A stretch of 42,542 bases of DNA from Flavobacteriaceae bacterium UBA6268 (GTDB taxonomy: Bacteria > Bacteroidota > Bacteroidia > Flavobacteriales > Flavobacteriaceae): NCBI GenBank assembly GCA_002440705.1, contig DJVA01000099.1, positions 1-42,542 of the forward strand, written 5' to 3'. Both the position numbers and the translations under genes were made by a program. Position 1 is the first letter of the stretch, and each line of letters opens with the position of its first letter. This document shows positions 17,918 through 27,622 of this stretch, one piece after another. A model generated the notes under the pieces. The model searched no databases, was not told where the DNA came from, and saw only the letters and a program-made list of their open reading frames with translations.

Positions 17918-19769
17918 AGGCCATTACATCCTTTATGGTAATAATTCCCACCAATTCACCATTTTGCATTACGGGCAAGCACCCTATCAATTGTTCCTTC
18001 ATAATGGAAATAGCATCTTCCACGGGAGTAGTGGCTTGGGTCGTGACCACCTTTTCTACCATAATGTCCTTAACTAATTGGGTTGGATTTTTCATGTGAT
18101 TTCCAGAGTTTCCCACATGGGTCCAAGTAAGCAAGCCAGTAAGTTTTCCCTCTTCGTTTTCAACAGGCATGTGGTGGATGTTTTTCCATCGCATAATACT
18201 GGTGGCCAGATCGGCTAAGTCATTTTCCTTAACGGTCAATAAACGGGTTGTCATGATGTGCCCAACCCAAGGCGAACTATCTTTCAAGGGTTTTTCCGCT
18301 TTAATATCTGGCCATTCATGAACAGGCTCCCCCTTTTTTTGGTTTTTGTACATCCCGCGGGTAATAAGGCGCAGTGCATGATCTTTTTTCTGGGATCTTT
18401 GCAATTTCCTAAAGTTGGAAACCAGCCATTGCGCCCCACTTTTTTTTGCCACACGGCGCTCAATGATTTCCAAATAACGTTCTATGGAATCATGATCGAT
18501 CCCACAGGATTCTAAACCTTCATAGGCTAACGGAAGGAATTCCTTGGTCACCAATTCAGGGGCATCGTAGGTTTTGCCATCCCAGCACAAAACCGTTTGC
18601 TTTCCATTACGCGCTGCTTTGATGAAATTGGTTTTTGCTTCGCGAAAATCCATAACGGCCTCCATATTATCGAATTTTTTGGGTCGCCCTTTCATTAACC
18701 CTACCCAGAAGGCGAAAGTGGCCATCTCGTCTATAATTGATGGTCCAGAGGGGATGTATCGGTTTTCAATCCTAAGGTGTGGTTTTCCATTAGTAACGCC
18801 ATAGCAAGCACGATTCCATGGATAGATTGTTCCGTTGTGAAGCCCCAAAGCCTTCAATTTGGGAATTTTTCCTTGTTGGAGTAATTCAAGTGGATTTTCG
18901 CTTATTTCTGTAGTCAAAATGCTTTTATACTGCGAAATATTATCCTTGTAGATGTTTGCGACATTGCCACTGGCCCAATTGCTTCCGAAGGAAACCCTGG
19001 GCAATTGATCCTTAAGGGCTAGGGAAGTTTGTCGGGTATCGATACTTTGCCGGAACAATGCCACCCTGGTTTCGTTCCATAGCTCCCTGCCCAGCAGCAA
19101 GGGCGAATTAGCACAAATTGATAACACAGGGCCGGCCATAGCTTGTGCCCAATTAAAACTGGAGATGAAGTCTTCCGGATCTATTTGCAAGTGCAGTTGG
19201 AAACTGGTATTGCACGCTTCAAAGAGTACGGTGTCGTGACGAATGCTCAGTTCGTCCACTCCCATAAGGTGTAGGTAAAAGTGCGACCCCCTTAAACGCA
19301 TGAGCCTATCGTTGAGTATTTTGTAACGTGGACGGTCCGTAAGGTAGTCCAGATGCAGGTGGTTTTGGGTAATGGTAGGCAAAATACCTGTGAGAACAAC
19401 CCGAGAGCCTGCTTCCCGGGCAGTAGCATCGGCTTTATCCAATAATGATTGCAGTTGTGTTGCTACTTTGGTAAAGCAGTCCGACTCCAAAACAACAGGG
19501 TCGAGATTGATTTCCAGGTTGTATTTTGCAAGTTCTGTTGTAAAGTGGGGATCGTCAATTTTTTCGAGGATTTCCTCTGCATTCTTTGCAGGGCGCCAAT
19601 CTTTGGTTACGAGGCAAAACTCCTGTTCAGCACCAATTCGTGTAATTCCACTCTCAAAATAATTGTGCTCAAGCATCCATTCCAACGCTTCAATATCCTG
19701 AAGAAGTCGCTCGACATAAAGGGCCTGCTCTTGGTTGTTTGAGGGAAGATCTACTTTTTGTTCGCCCAT
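17904..19769 (-). CDS. Glutamate-cysteine-ligase-like (GCS2) protein with C-terminal CBS pair
   Basis: A 621-aa cytoplasmic protein. Residues about 40-450 resemble the carboxylate-amine ligase/GCS2 fold: GAEQEFCLV, NLEINLDPVV, RGSHFYLHLMG, FQLHLQID, and ENRYIPSGPS near the C-terminal part. Residues about 495-621 form two CBS motifs (ADLATSIMRWKNIHHMPV and EDAISIMKEQLIGCLPV), which usually bind adenine nucleotides and regulate activity. I used ATG at 19769 (MGEQKVDL). A TTG ten codons upstream is possible. A gamma-glutamyl ligase role is inferred. Classical glutathione synthesis is not implied, because a coupled acylase-like hydrolase follows. Confidence 0.85.
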   Translation of the reverse strand: MGEQKVDLPSNNQEQALYVERLLQDIEALEWMLEHNYFESGITRIGAEQEFCLVTKDWRPAKNAEEILEKIDDPHFTTELAKYNLEINLDPVVLESDCFTKVATQLQSLLDKADATAREAGSRVVLTGILPTITQNHLHLDYLTDRPRYKILNDRLMRLRGSHFYLHLMGVDELSIRHDTVLFEACNTSFQLHLQIDPEDFISSFNWAQAMAGPVLSICANSPLLLGRELWNETRVALFRQSIDTRQTSLALKDQLPRVSFGSNWASGNVANIYKDNISQYKSILTTEISENPLELLQQGKIPKLKALGLHNGTIYPWNRACYGVTNGKPHLRIENRYIPSGPSIIDEMATFAFWVGLMKGRPKKFDNMEAVMDFREAKTNFIKAARNGKQTVLCWDGKTYDAPELVTKEFLPLAYEGLESCGIDHDSIERYLEIIERRVAKKSGAQWLVSNFRKLQRSQKKDHALRLITRGMYKNQKKGEPVHEWPDIKAEKPLKDSSPWVGHIMTTRLLTVKENDLADLATSIMRWKNIHHMPVENEEGKLTGLLTWTHVGNSGNHMKNPTQLVKDIMVEKVVTTQATTPVEDAISIMKEQLIGCLPVMQNGELVGIITIKDVMAYDKE

Positions 19770-19857
19770 TTCCTTGTAATATAAGTCTAAATTCAACAAA
19801 TATCACATTTGAAAAAATGATTTCAGTCAGTTTCACAGTTTCGACTAGTTGCAAAAC

Positions 19858-19870
19858 ACCCTTGAAGGGT
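19858..19870. promoter_or_regulatory. Palindrome in divergent intergenic region
   Basis: ACCCTTGAAGGGT is a perfect 6+1+6 palindrome midway between the divergently transcribed GCS2/CBS and M16 genes. It could be an operator, or a small hairpin in the M16 leader, as it lies about 70 bases before that start. No second copy was noticed nearby. Confidence 0.3.
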
Positions 19871-19940
19871 ATTTAACACTATTTTAAGGACTTATTTTTT
19901 GGGGAATAGTATCTTTAAAAATTCACAAAACAATCAAAAA

Positions 19941-22802
19941 ATGAATTCCATAAAAATTAGTTACTTCCTCTTTTCTTTAGCTGCGACATTGCTATTGACC
20001 TCGTGTAAAGAATCAAAAACAGCGGATTCCGATAGTGCCAAACTTTCGATCGATTTCGAAAAATACGAGTTGGCCAATGGCCTTGATGTAGTATTACATC
20101 AGGACAAAAGCGACCCCATTGTTTCCCTAGCCATTCAGTATGGAGTAGGTTCCAACAGGGAAAAAACTGGTCGTACCGGTTTTGCGCACCTCTTTGAGCA
20201 CATGTTATTTCAGGAATCGGAAAATGTGCCTCAGGACCAGTTTTTCAAAAAAATTCAGGATGCTGGAGGAACCTTAAATGGCGGTACTTGGAAAGATGGA
20301 ACTATTTATTATGAAGTAGTTCCCAAAAATGCTATGGAAATGGTGATGTGGCTGGAAAGTGATCGCATGGGGTATTTGATCAATACCGTTACGGAATCGG
20401 CTTTCTACAACCAACAAGAGGTGGTTCAGAACGAAAAAAGACAACGCGTAGACAACAACCCTTACGGTCATACCAACTGGGTATTGGACAAAAATATTTA
20501 CCCTGAAGGACACCCCTATAACTGGCAAGTTATAGGAGAGCTTGTTGATTTGCAAAATGCTACCGTAGAAGATGTGAAGGAATTTTACGACCGTTTTTAT
20601 GGCCCTAACAATGCTACCTTGGTTTTAGCAGGCGATTTTGAAAAAGAGGAAGCTAAGGCTTTGATTGAGAAATACTTTGGTGAAATCAAAAGACGACAGG
20701 AAGTAGCCCCAATGGAGCCGCAACCTGTAACTATTTCGGAAACAAAACGCTTGTACCACGAAGATAATTTTGCTCAAGCTCCACAGCTGAATATGGTCTG
20801 GCCCACGGTACAACAATATACCGACGATGCCTACGCCTTGGACTTTTTGGCCGAAATTCTTTCCAGTGGTAAAAAAGCCCCTATGTACAAGGTGTTGGTA
20901 AAGGAAAAGGAGCTTACGGCCCGAACCTCTGCCTATAACAATTCGCAGCAAATTGCTGGCGAGTTTCATGTACGCATTACAGCAAATGATGGGGTAGATT
21001 TGGACGATGTGGAAGCCGCCATTTTTGAGTCATTTGAATTGTTCGAGAAAGAAGGAGTTACCGATCGAGACATCGAGCGTATCAAGGCTGGATTGGAAAC
21101 CCAATTTTACAACGGCATCAGCAGTGTGCTTGGCAAATCGTTTCAACTTTGTCAATACAATGTTTTTGCTGGAGATCCCGGATTCATAGAAACGGATATC
21201 GAAAACATCAAAAAAGTGACCAAGGAAGATGTTGTGCGGGTGTATGAAAAATACATAAAAGGCAAGCCGTTTGTTTTGACCAGTTTTGTACCAAAGGGCC
21301 AAATGACATTGATTGCGGAAAATTCCGAAAAGGCCCCAGTGGTGGAAGAGGAAATTAAGGAGAATGTTGAAAAGACGGTGGTGGATTCCGGTGAAGAGAT
21401 TGTTAAAACGCCTACCAATTTTGACCGTTCTGTAGAACCAGAGCAAGGCCCTGCACCCGCCTTGAACATTCCGGAAACGTGGACGGCTGAACTCTCTAAC
21501 GGACTGAAAGTGTATGGTATTACCCAAAATGAAATTCCGACTGTCAACTTTAGCTTTGTCATTGAGGGAGGACACCTTTTAGATGATATGAACCACAATG
21601 GAGTAGCTAATCTCATGACGGACATCATGATGGAAGGAACCGCGTCCAAAACCCCTGAAGAACTTGAAGAAGCCATCGAAATGCTTGGCGCGAGCATCAA
21701 TATGTATACCACCAACGAATCGATCGTCGTGCAAGGAAATACCTTGGTGCGTAATTTTGATGCGACTATGGAATTGGTGAAGGAAATTTTATTGGAGCCC
21801 CGTTGGGACGAAGAAGAATTCGCGAGAATCAAAACGGCTACAATTAACCAAATCAAACGCTCTGCCGCCGATCCAAATACGGTGGCCAGGAATGTGTTCA
21901 ACAAAGTCCTTTATGGCAAAAACCATATTTTTAGTTACCCTGCCGTTGGGGATGAATCCTCTGTGGAAGCCATTACCATGGACGACCTAAAGGCCTTTTA
22001 TGAAAAGAATTTTTCACCGTCCATCACCAATTTTCAAATTGTTGGAAAAATAGATAAGCCAGCAACCCTAAAAGCCCTTTCGGCCATTGAATCCAATTGG
22101 GCTGCGAAGGAAGTAACAATTCCGGAATATCCCATTGCCAATACACGTGATAAGGCTTCATTGTATTTTGTGGATATCCCCAACGCCAAACAATCGGTAA
22201 TCAATATTGGGTATATAGCTTTGCCCCGCACAAGCCCGGATTTTTACCCGGTAGAAGTAATGAATTACAAACTGGGAGGGTCTTTCAGCGGTAACGTAAA
22301 TTTGATTCTTCGGGAAGAAAAAGGATACACCTATGGGGCCCGGACCAATTTTGGTGGTGGTAAAGTTCCTGGTACGTTTACCGCATCCTCGAGTGTCCGT
22401 ACCAATACAACGGGGGAATCTGTTACAATTTTTAGGGATGAAATCAACAAGTATAGGGACGGCATTTCAGAAGACGATTTGACGTTTACAAAAAACGCCT
22501 TGATTAAATCGAATGCACGTCGCTTTGAAACACAATTTGCTTTGTTGGGGATGCTCCAGGAAATGAGCGCTTACAACCTTTCTCCCGATTACATTGCAGG
22601 CGAAGAATCGGTCATAAAAAACATGACCTTAGAGCAGCACCAATTGTTGGCCAACAAGTATTTGGATCCTTCAAAAATGGCTTACTTGGTAGTGGGGGAT
22701 GCGACCACCCAATACCCACAATTTAAATCCATGGGCTTTGATGAAGTGATGCTTTTGGACAAGGATGGGGAAGAAGTAACCTTGGAAGAAGTGATGCAGT
22801 AG
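19941..22802 (+). CDS. M16-family zinc peptidase (two-domain insulinase type), lipoprotein
   Basis: A 953-aa envelope protease. I use ATG at 19941, which gives a lipoprotein signal ending LLLTSC (lipid Cys19); a TTG 14 codons earlier would mask it. The N-terminal half carries the inverted zinc motif HLFEH (His83, Glu86, His87) followed by the distal Glu in VVQNEKR. The C-terminal half is the homologous inactive M16 domain (GVANLMTDIMMEG, then the substrate-binding REEKGYTYGA). The two are joined by an acidic linker near residues 455-500. Single-chain duplicated M16 peptidases degrade peptides in the periplasm. It is monocistronic and ended by a hairpin terminator. Confidence 0.94.
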   Translation: MNSIKISYFLFSLAATLLLTSCKESKTADSDSAKLSIDFEKYELANGLDVVLHQDKSDPIVSLAIQYGVGSNREKTGRTGFAHLFEHMLFQESENVPQDQFFKKIQDAGGTLNGGTWKDGTIYYEVVPKNAMEMVMWLESDRMGYLINTVTESAFYNQQEVVQNEKRQRVDNNPYGHTNWVLDKNIYPEGHPYNWQVIGELVDLQNATVEDVKEFYDRFYGPNNATLVLAGDFEKEEAKALIEKYFGEIKRRQEVAPMEPQPVTISETKRLYHEDNFAQAPQLNMVWPTVQQYTDDAYALDFLAEILSSGKKAPMYKVLVKEKELTARTSAYNNSQQIAGEFHVRITANDGVDLDDVEAAIFESFELFEKEGVTDRDIERIKAGLETQFYNGISSVLGKSFQLCQYNVFAGDPGFIETDIENIKKVTKEDVVRVYEKYIKGKPFVLTSFVPKGQMTLIAENSEKAPVVEEEIKENVEKTVVDSGEEIVKTPTNFDRSVEPEQGPAPALNIPETWTAELSNGLKVYGITQNEIPTVNFSFVIEGGHLLDDMNHNGVANLMTDIMMEGTASKTPEELEEAIEMLGASINMYTTNESIVVQGNTLVRNFDATMELVKEILLEPRWDEEEFARIKTATINQIKRSAADPNTVARNVFNKVLYGKNHIFSYPAVGDESSVEAITMDDLKAFYEKNFSPSITNFQIVGKIDKPATLKALSAIESNWAAKEVTIPEYPIANTRDKASLYFVDIPNAKQSVINIGYIALPRTSPDFYPVEVMNYKLGGSFSGNVNLILREEKGYTYGARTNFGGGKVPGTFTASSSVRTNTTGESVTIFRDEINKYRDGISEDDLTFTKNALIKSNARRFETQFALLGMLQEMSAYNLSPDYIAGEESVIKNMTLEQHQLLANKYLDPSKMAYLVVGDATTQYPQFKSMGFDEVMLLDKDGEEVTLEEVMQ

Positions 22803-22820
22803 TTAATTTTTCTATTGTAG

Positions 22821-22854
22821 AAAAGGGGCGTTTTTTTACAATGCCCCTTTTTTT
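22821..22854. terminator. Bidirectional rho-independent terminator
   Basis: AAAAGGGGC (22821-22829) pairs with GCCCCTTTT (22843-22851) over a 13-nt loop. T-runs follow the stem on the + strand (to 22854) and, read from the other strand, the A-run gives T residues after the stem. It serves the M16 gene and also lies at the stop (22853) of the last gene of the - strand eCIS operon. Confidence 0.82.
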
Positions 22855-24184
22855 AAAATAGGCGGTCCTCTTTGTGATACTCTCTTTTTATCCCCCTCAT
22901 CAATATTTCAAGGGTAAGCTCACTCTGCTTATGGTACAAAACCTGTAGGCTACAATATTGGATGATGTTTACAATGTTGGATCCGCTTAAATAATACTTT
23001 TTTGCAATAAGATTCCAATCAATTTCCTGAGCGATCAGCAATTTTTTGGGCAAATTGATTTGCCACAGCAGTTTTCGTTCCCGTTCTCCAGGCAATTCAA
23101 AGGGGCAGAACGACTGAAACCGCCGTGTAAACGCTTCATCAATATTGTCCTTAACATTGGAAGCCAAAATAACCAATCCCGGATGGGTTTCTACCCGCTG
23201 AAGTAAATAGGAAACTTCTTGGTTGGCATATTTGTCGTGTGCGTCCCTAACATTGGTTCGTTTTCCAAAAATGGCATCGGCTTCGTCAAAAAACAAGATC
23301 CAGTCTTTGTTTGCTGCCCTGTTGAACAAATTCGATAAATGCTTTTCAGTTTCACCAATGTACTTCGAAACTACCGTAGAGAGGTCGATTCGGTAAACAG
23401 GTTTTTGGGTATATTTTCCCAACAAACTGGCAGTCAAGGTTTTTCCCGTGCCTGGTGGGCCGTAAAACAATGCCCGATATCCAGCTTTCACGCGATTTTT
23501 CATGCCCCATTCTTCCATAAATTCCTTATTGTGAAGCAACCAGATTTCCAGTTCTTTGATAAATTTTTCCGTTTTGGGATTCAACACCAAATCGTCCCAA
23601 GTGAGGGAGGTGTCCAAGCGCTCTGCTGGAAAGTCGGTGCTCAGCTTTGGAGGAGGAACCTTCCCAGTAGTCAAAAGGTGCACAGCCTCTTGAAACAGTA
23701 ACAATTTTCCACTCATCAGTGGTTCCCCTTCGGGTACGCTGTCTAGGTATAGGAGTTCCTTGGTATAAAAAAGGTGGTCTTCCTCAAAATAGAAATTGCA
23801 AGCAATCCTTTCGTTGAGGTTGTTTCCGGCCAAAAGGAATTGAACGGTTTCTCCAGTGGGAAGAATACCACGGTGGTGTTTGCCCTTGGTGCCTCCGAAT
23901 ATAGGAAAATCCGTTCCATTGGGAAAAACGTCCGAAACGGTCGTGATTAGAAAGTCGGGCAAAATATGGGGTGCCATGGCCAAAAAAAGAATCACACATT
24001 CTTTTTGCGACAATTGTTGTTCCTTAGCAAAGGAGGGCAGTAAGGAATTTCCAAGGTTTTCAAGTTCACATTTGGGTGCTTCCGAATCAAAATTTCCCTC
24101 GGGGTTTTGCATCCTCCATGCAATAATTTCCCTCAGAAAGGAAAATACTTTCGACAGATCGGTATTGTTGGTCATCGTATTCAT
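22853..24184 (-). CDS. AAA+ ATPase of an extracellular contractile injection system (Afp15/Pvc15-type)
   Basis: A 443-aa single-AAA protein. Walker A is GPPGTGKT with Lys248, and Walker B is FFDEADAIFGKR with Asp300/Glu301. The sensor-1 segment is VILASNVKDNIDEAF, followed by the arginine-finger pair RRFQSF. An N-terminal alpha-helical domain of about 200 residues precedes the ATPase. Such an ATPase is a constant member of eCIS loci and acts in particle assembly or cargo loading. Tight linkage with a tape-measure protein and DUF4157 proteins in the same transcription unit makes that assignment better than a generic AAA. It is the last gene of the operon. The start overlaps the muramidase stop by 4 bp. 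Confidence 0.9.
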   Translation of the reverse strand: MNTMTNNTDLSKVFSFLREIIAWRMQNPEGNFDSEAPKCELENLGNSLLPSFAKEQQLSQKECVILFLAMAPHILPDFLITTVSDVFPNGTDFPIFGGTKGKHHRGILPTGETVQFLLAGNNLNERIACNFYFEEDHLFYTKELLYLDSVPEGEPLMSGKLLLFQEAVHLLTTGKVPPPKLSTDFPAERLDTSLTWDDLVLNPKTEKFIKELEIWLLHNKEFMEEWGMKNRVKAGYRALFYGPPGTGKTLTASLLGKYTQKPVYRIDLSTVVSKYIGETEKHLSNLFNRAANKDWILFFDEADAIFGKRTNVRDAHDKYANQEVSYLLQRVETHPGLVILASNVKDNIDEAFTRRFQSFCPFELPGERERKLLWQINLPKKLLIAQEIDWNLIAKKYYLSGSNIVNIIQYCSLQVLYHKQSELTLEILMRGIKREYHKEDRLF

Positions 24185-25005
24185 GAGCTATATTTTTGAT
24201 AGGCAGCAGCCAGTTTGGCATCGTATTTATTTTGTTTGTAACCGGGACCGTTATACCCTTTTGCGAAGGCTTCCCAATCTTTGTTTTGAAGGTGTTTCAT
24301 TAAATTGGTTACTTGACAGAATTTTCCAAATGCTTCCAAATGAGCCTTTTCATGGGTGTACATATGCGACACAAAGCTATCCACATTGGGATACCCAAGG
24401 GTAGCCCAATGAAAACCCATAATCTGGAAAGATCCATAAGAAGCTGCCTCATAAGCAGCATCATGCACCCTATCGTCCTCATCCAGTCCTGCGGCTTTTT
24501 CAAGACGGTCGTATTCCTGTTTTCCGCCCTGATAATATTTTTTGGTCCAAGTTTTATAAAGTACGTTTTCAGTTTTGGTTGAAATCAATGATTGTGGGTC
24601 GATACCCTTGCTTTGAAGCTGTTTCCAGAAAATATGTCCTTCAAATAAAATCCTTGGCCTCCCGTCCAAAAGAAATCCCTTACCGCTGCTTTCAATTTCA
24701 TTCACCGCTTTTACTGCTGCCAATTCCACCTGAAACTTCTGTGCAAAAACCTTTAGATCGGACTCACTGAGAAATTTATCATTGAATAGCGTGACTTGGT
24801 TTTGGGCTGCCACCAACTTTGACCAAGTCTTGGGCCCTACAATTCCGTCCACAACCAATTGGTGTTTTAGTTGAAAGTCCTTAACTGCCGTATCGGTATC
24901 TTTCCCGAAGTACTCATTTACATCCAGTTCGTAGCCTAGGGAAAGCAATAGTTCTTCGAGGGTATAAACTTCGGGTCCTGTAGCTTTGTATTTAAGGGTT
25001 TTCAT
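24181..25005 (-). CDS. N-acetylmuramidase with peptidoglycan-binding domain, eCIS-associated
   Basis: A 274-aa protein with no signal peptide. Residues 1-65 form a PG_binding_1 domain (TLEELLLSLGYELDVNEYFG, then FQLKHQL and GIVGPKTW). Residues about 80-274 match the N-acetylmuramidase (DUF3380) pattern, with acidic candidates Glu103/Glu105 in VNEIESSGKGF, then RILFEGHIFW, GSFQIMGFHW and KGYNGPGY. I chose ATG at 25005; a TTG lies 8 codons upstream. The gene overlaps the patatin gene by 14 bp and the AAA gene by 4 bp. The lack of a secretion signal fits a lysozyme carried by, or released with, the injection particle. A cell-exit lysin is the alternative. Confidence 0.88.
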   Translation of the reverse strand: MKTLKYKATGPEVYTLEELLLSLGYELDVNEYFGKDTDTAVKDFQLKHQLVVDGIVGPKTWSKLVAAQNQVTLFNDKFLSESDLKVFAQKFQVELAAVKAVNEIESSGKGFLLDGRPRILFEGHIFWKQLQSKGIDPQSLISTKTENVLYKTWTKKYYQGGKQEYDRLEKAAGLDEDDRVHDAAYEAASYGSFQIMGFHWATLGYPNVDSFVSHMYTHEKAHLEAFGKFCQVTNLMKHLQNKDWEAFAKGYNGPGYKQNKYDAKLAAAYQKYSS

Positions 25006-27535
25006 CGGAAGGATTTTGAGTATTGGCAAGGGCCGTAATTTCTGAAAATTGTTTTCTGAGCATGGGATGTTTCAGAATGGCTTTTACATAAGCCAAGCTG
25101 CTTTTGCTTAAATGACGGGATAGGGTAGGTTCATAAAACTTCCAAGGATCAAAAAAACTCTTATCGGGTTTTTCTGTAAGGGTAAGGATTTCATTGTTTT
25201 CCACAGCCAAAAAGTTGGATAATTGCTTTTTCACTGCATCATTGGCGATGGCTCCAGCCAAATAGTTTTCGACATCCTTCAACGACACCTTATGGGGCAT
25301 GAACAATTGATAGTATTGAATTTTGGAAGGTTGTGCTTTTTCCCAGTTGCTTAGATAATTACTCAAATAACCAGGAATCTTATCCAGGTTGAGTCCTGTC
25401 TGAAGGTCGGCTACAATGTTATCGGTTTCTACTTCGTTCTTGACGATATGGTCGATGTGGTTTTCCTTTTTGAATTTTTCCACCAAAAAATGGACGTATA
25501 GGGTTTTACTGTTGATGATTTCCACATAGACCACTTTTTTATCATGAAGGAGTGTTGTGTTGCGTAACAAATAGTTGTGCACATCCAAACATCCCAATAA
25601 GCCACTATTGTCGATGGCACCGGCATCTATAAAATGACCATAACCCGGAATTTTAGCCGCCGGACTAAAAACAGGAAAGCGATTGGTGGTTGAAACCGCT
25701 TGATAGTAAGGCAAGGTCTTATTTTGATAGAGCGTTGCCAGATTTTCTGCAAATGGAAACAGGCTTTCAAAATGGTTGGGTTTTACAGACCACAAAATGC
25801 CCCGGCTACCTTTGGTACTTGCTGTATTCATGATAAGGCTAGGGTAGTAGCCTGTTCTTTCGTAGGCTCTTAACCAATAGTCCCTAAACGATGTATCGGA
25901 AAGTGTATTGGATTTTTGGTCTTCAATATGGTTTTGGTATTTCCGCATGGCATAATAAGGCCGATCCCTAACCCCAAGGCGTTGGTTAAAGGGCCAGATT
26001 TTGCGATAGGAATCCAACCCAAAAGTAAAAGTAAGGTCGATGGAAGTATAGTTCTGTCGTGAAAGGGTATCTATTTTTTGCTGTATGGCTATAAAGTTTT
26101 TACCATCCTGCTGGTATAAACCCGTATATAATGCCAACCCCAAAGATCCACCCGATGCCCCAGAAAGCGCAATCGTATTGTCCAGCAACGCTCCTTTGCT
26201 CTCTATTTGGAGGGTGTTCAAGACGTTTAGGGTCCATACGTTGGCTTTCAGCCCGCCTCCATGGGATGCAATTAGGAATAACGTGGTGTTGTGTTTTTCT
26301 TCCAGTTTGCTCCAAAATTGATTTTCGGTTATTTCTGGCAATTTGTTTTCCACTAAATCCAACTCGTGGGTCCTAGTTTCAATGGAACCTAACTTGCTTA
26401 TCAATACCAAAACCACCAATAGTGCAGTAAATCCAAAAATGATCTTAAATCGGGCGGTGGAAAACAAATCCATTTTTTTTGCCACAAAAAAATACTTACC
26501 CAAACTAGCGATGATGAAGTAATAGAAGTAGAAAAAGGCCAACAAAATTGGAATGCCATTGGTAAGCCCCCATCCCTTTATGCTGGCAAAGCTGGAATAT
26601 ACCAACAGGATTATGGAAACTATGAAGTTAAAATTGAAAAGCATCAAATAGTTTTCGGCTTTTTCAAAGTGCTTTATCAAACGAATGAATAACGCTACTG
26701 CAACCAAAAGTGGGCTGGTAAGGGTATTCAGCACCTCTGTAGACCTAGTTCTTAGGAGTCGAAAGAACAGGTAATTAATCATCAACACATAGCTGGTAAG
26801 CAAGAGTGTAATAAAACCGATGGGGCTGAAGGTCACCAAACATACTGTAAGAATGAGTAATATTAAACTCAGCAAGCCCACCACAAAATAAGTTATTCCC
26901 AAACGTTTGTAATACCTTTTTAGTTTTCCAGCATCCTTGTTGTTTTTAAGTCGAGTGAAGCGTTCCTTAACATAGATGTAGGACAGCATGGGAAGGAAAA
27001 GGAGGATGTAAATAATGATTTTTATGGTAGGCAGTGGAAAATTTTCGAAAAGCAGATTCGGTTCAAAACTACTGATGATGAAATGAATCCATACAAAGTG
27101 AATTAATAAACCAAGGGAATAACGAAGGTAATTGGCCCAGTTGTCAGGTTTGTAGGTTGTATTTTCTTTGGCTTTATAGATGTAGGCCGGAAATTTTCTA
27201 AGTGGCCAAAAGTTAAAGGGATGTACTTTAATCCAAACGGTATAATTTTCCGAATTGTTGAGGTTGGCAGCGTAGTAAGTATAAATAGGGTAGTGCGAAA
27301 GTACAATGGCCAGCGCATTGATGAACAGGAATGCCAAAAACAATGAAAACCGGGAATGAGTATTCTCCACTAAGTCAACCAGCATAGTAAATGCTTGGTC
27401 CATTTGTGTGAGCAGCAAGAGGATAATGGCAATCACCAAGAGGCTTAGGATGGAAGCCTTGAAGAAGTTTTTGAAAGACTTTTTCAAGTGATTGAGGTGC
27501 TCTATAAAGGTATTGAACAGGGCCTTTTTATCCAT
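24992..27535 (-). CDS. Patatin-like phospholipase with polytopic membrane region, in eCIS operon
   Basis: An 847-aa protein. The N-terminal 400 residues contain about nine to ten hydrophobic helices (for example ILSLLVIAIILLLL, LFLAFLFINALAIVL, IIIYILLFLPMLSYIYV and IIFGFTALLVVLVLI). The C-terminal half is a patatin fold: oxyanion loop SHGGGLKAN, nucleophile Ser461 in LSGASGGS, and the catalytic Asp637 in IDAGAID. Predicted activity is lipid acyl hydrolysis facing the cytoplasm or periplasm from the inner membrane. Most eCIS loci I know lack such a membrane patatin. Its role could be membrane remodelling or producer lysis. It lies 140 bp after the preceding gene and overlaps the muramidase gene. 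Confidence 0.88.
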   Translation of the reverse strand: MDKKALFNTFIEHLNHLKKSFKNFFKASILSLLVIAIILLLLTQMDQAFTMLVDLVENTHSRFSLFLAFLFINALAIVLSHYPIYTYYAANLNNSENYTVWIKVHPFNFWPLRKFPAYIYKAKENTTYKPDNWANYLRYSLGLLIHFVWIHFIISSFEPNLLFENFPLPTIKIIIYILLFLPMLSYIYVKERFTRLKNNKDAGKLKRYYKRLGITYFVVGLLSLILLILTVCLVTFSPIGFITLLLTSYVLMINYLFFRLLRTRSTEVLNTLTSPLLVAVALFIRLIKHFEKAENYLMLFNFNFIVSIILLVYSSFASIKGWGLTNGIPILLAFFYFYYFIIASLGKYFFVAKKMDLFSTARFKIIFGFTALLVVLVLISKLGSIETRTHELDLVENKLPEITENQFWSKLEEKHNTTLFLIASHGGGLKANVWTLNVLNTLQIESKGALLDNTIALSGASGGSLGLALYTGLYQQDGKNFIAIQQKIDTLSRQNYTSIDLTFTFGLDSYRKIWPFNQRLGVRDRPYYAMRKYQNHIEDQKSNTLSDTSFRDYWLRAYERTGYYPSLIMNTASTKGSRGILWSVKPNHFESLFPFAENLATLYQNKTLPYYQAVSTTNRFPVFSPAAKIPGYGHFIDAGAIDNSGLLGCLDVHNYLLRNTTLLHDKKVVYVEIINSKTLYVHFLVEKFKKENHIDHIVKNEVETDNIVADLQTGLNLDKIPGYLSNYLSNWEKAQPSKIQYYQLFMPHKVSLKDVENYLAGAIANDAVKKQLSNFLAVENNEILTLTEKPDKSFFDPWKFYEPTLSRHLSKSSLAYVKAILKHPMLRKQFSEITALANTQNPSDENP

Positions 27536-27622
27536 AAGTACGTTTATTTACTAAATTACAACAGCTTCCTTAGCGAAACAAGGGGATTTTTCCTGAACCC
27601 TACAATTTCCCAGAATCAAGCA

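Noticed and set aside
19899..19901. TTG start for the M16 peptidase
   Set aside because: It would put 14 extra residues before a clear lipoprotein signal peptide that begins at ATG 19941.
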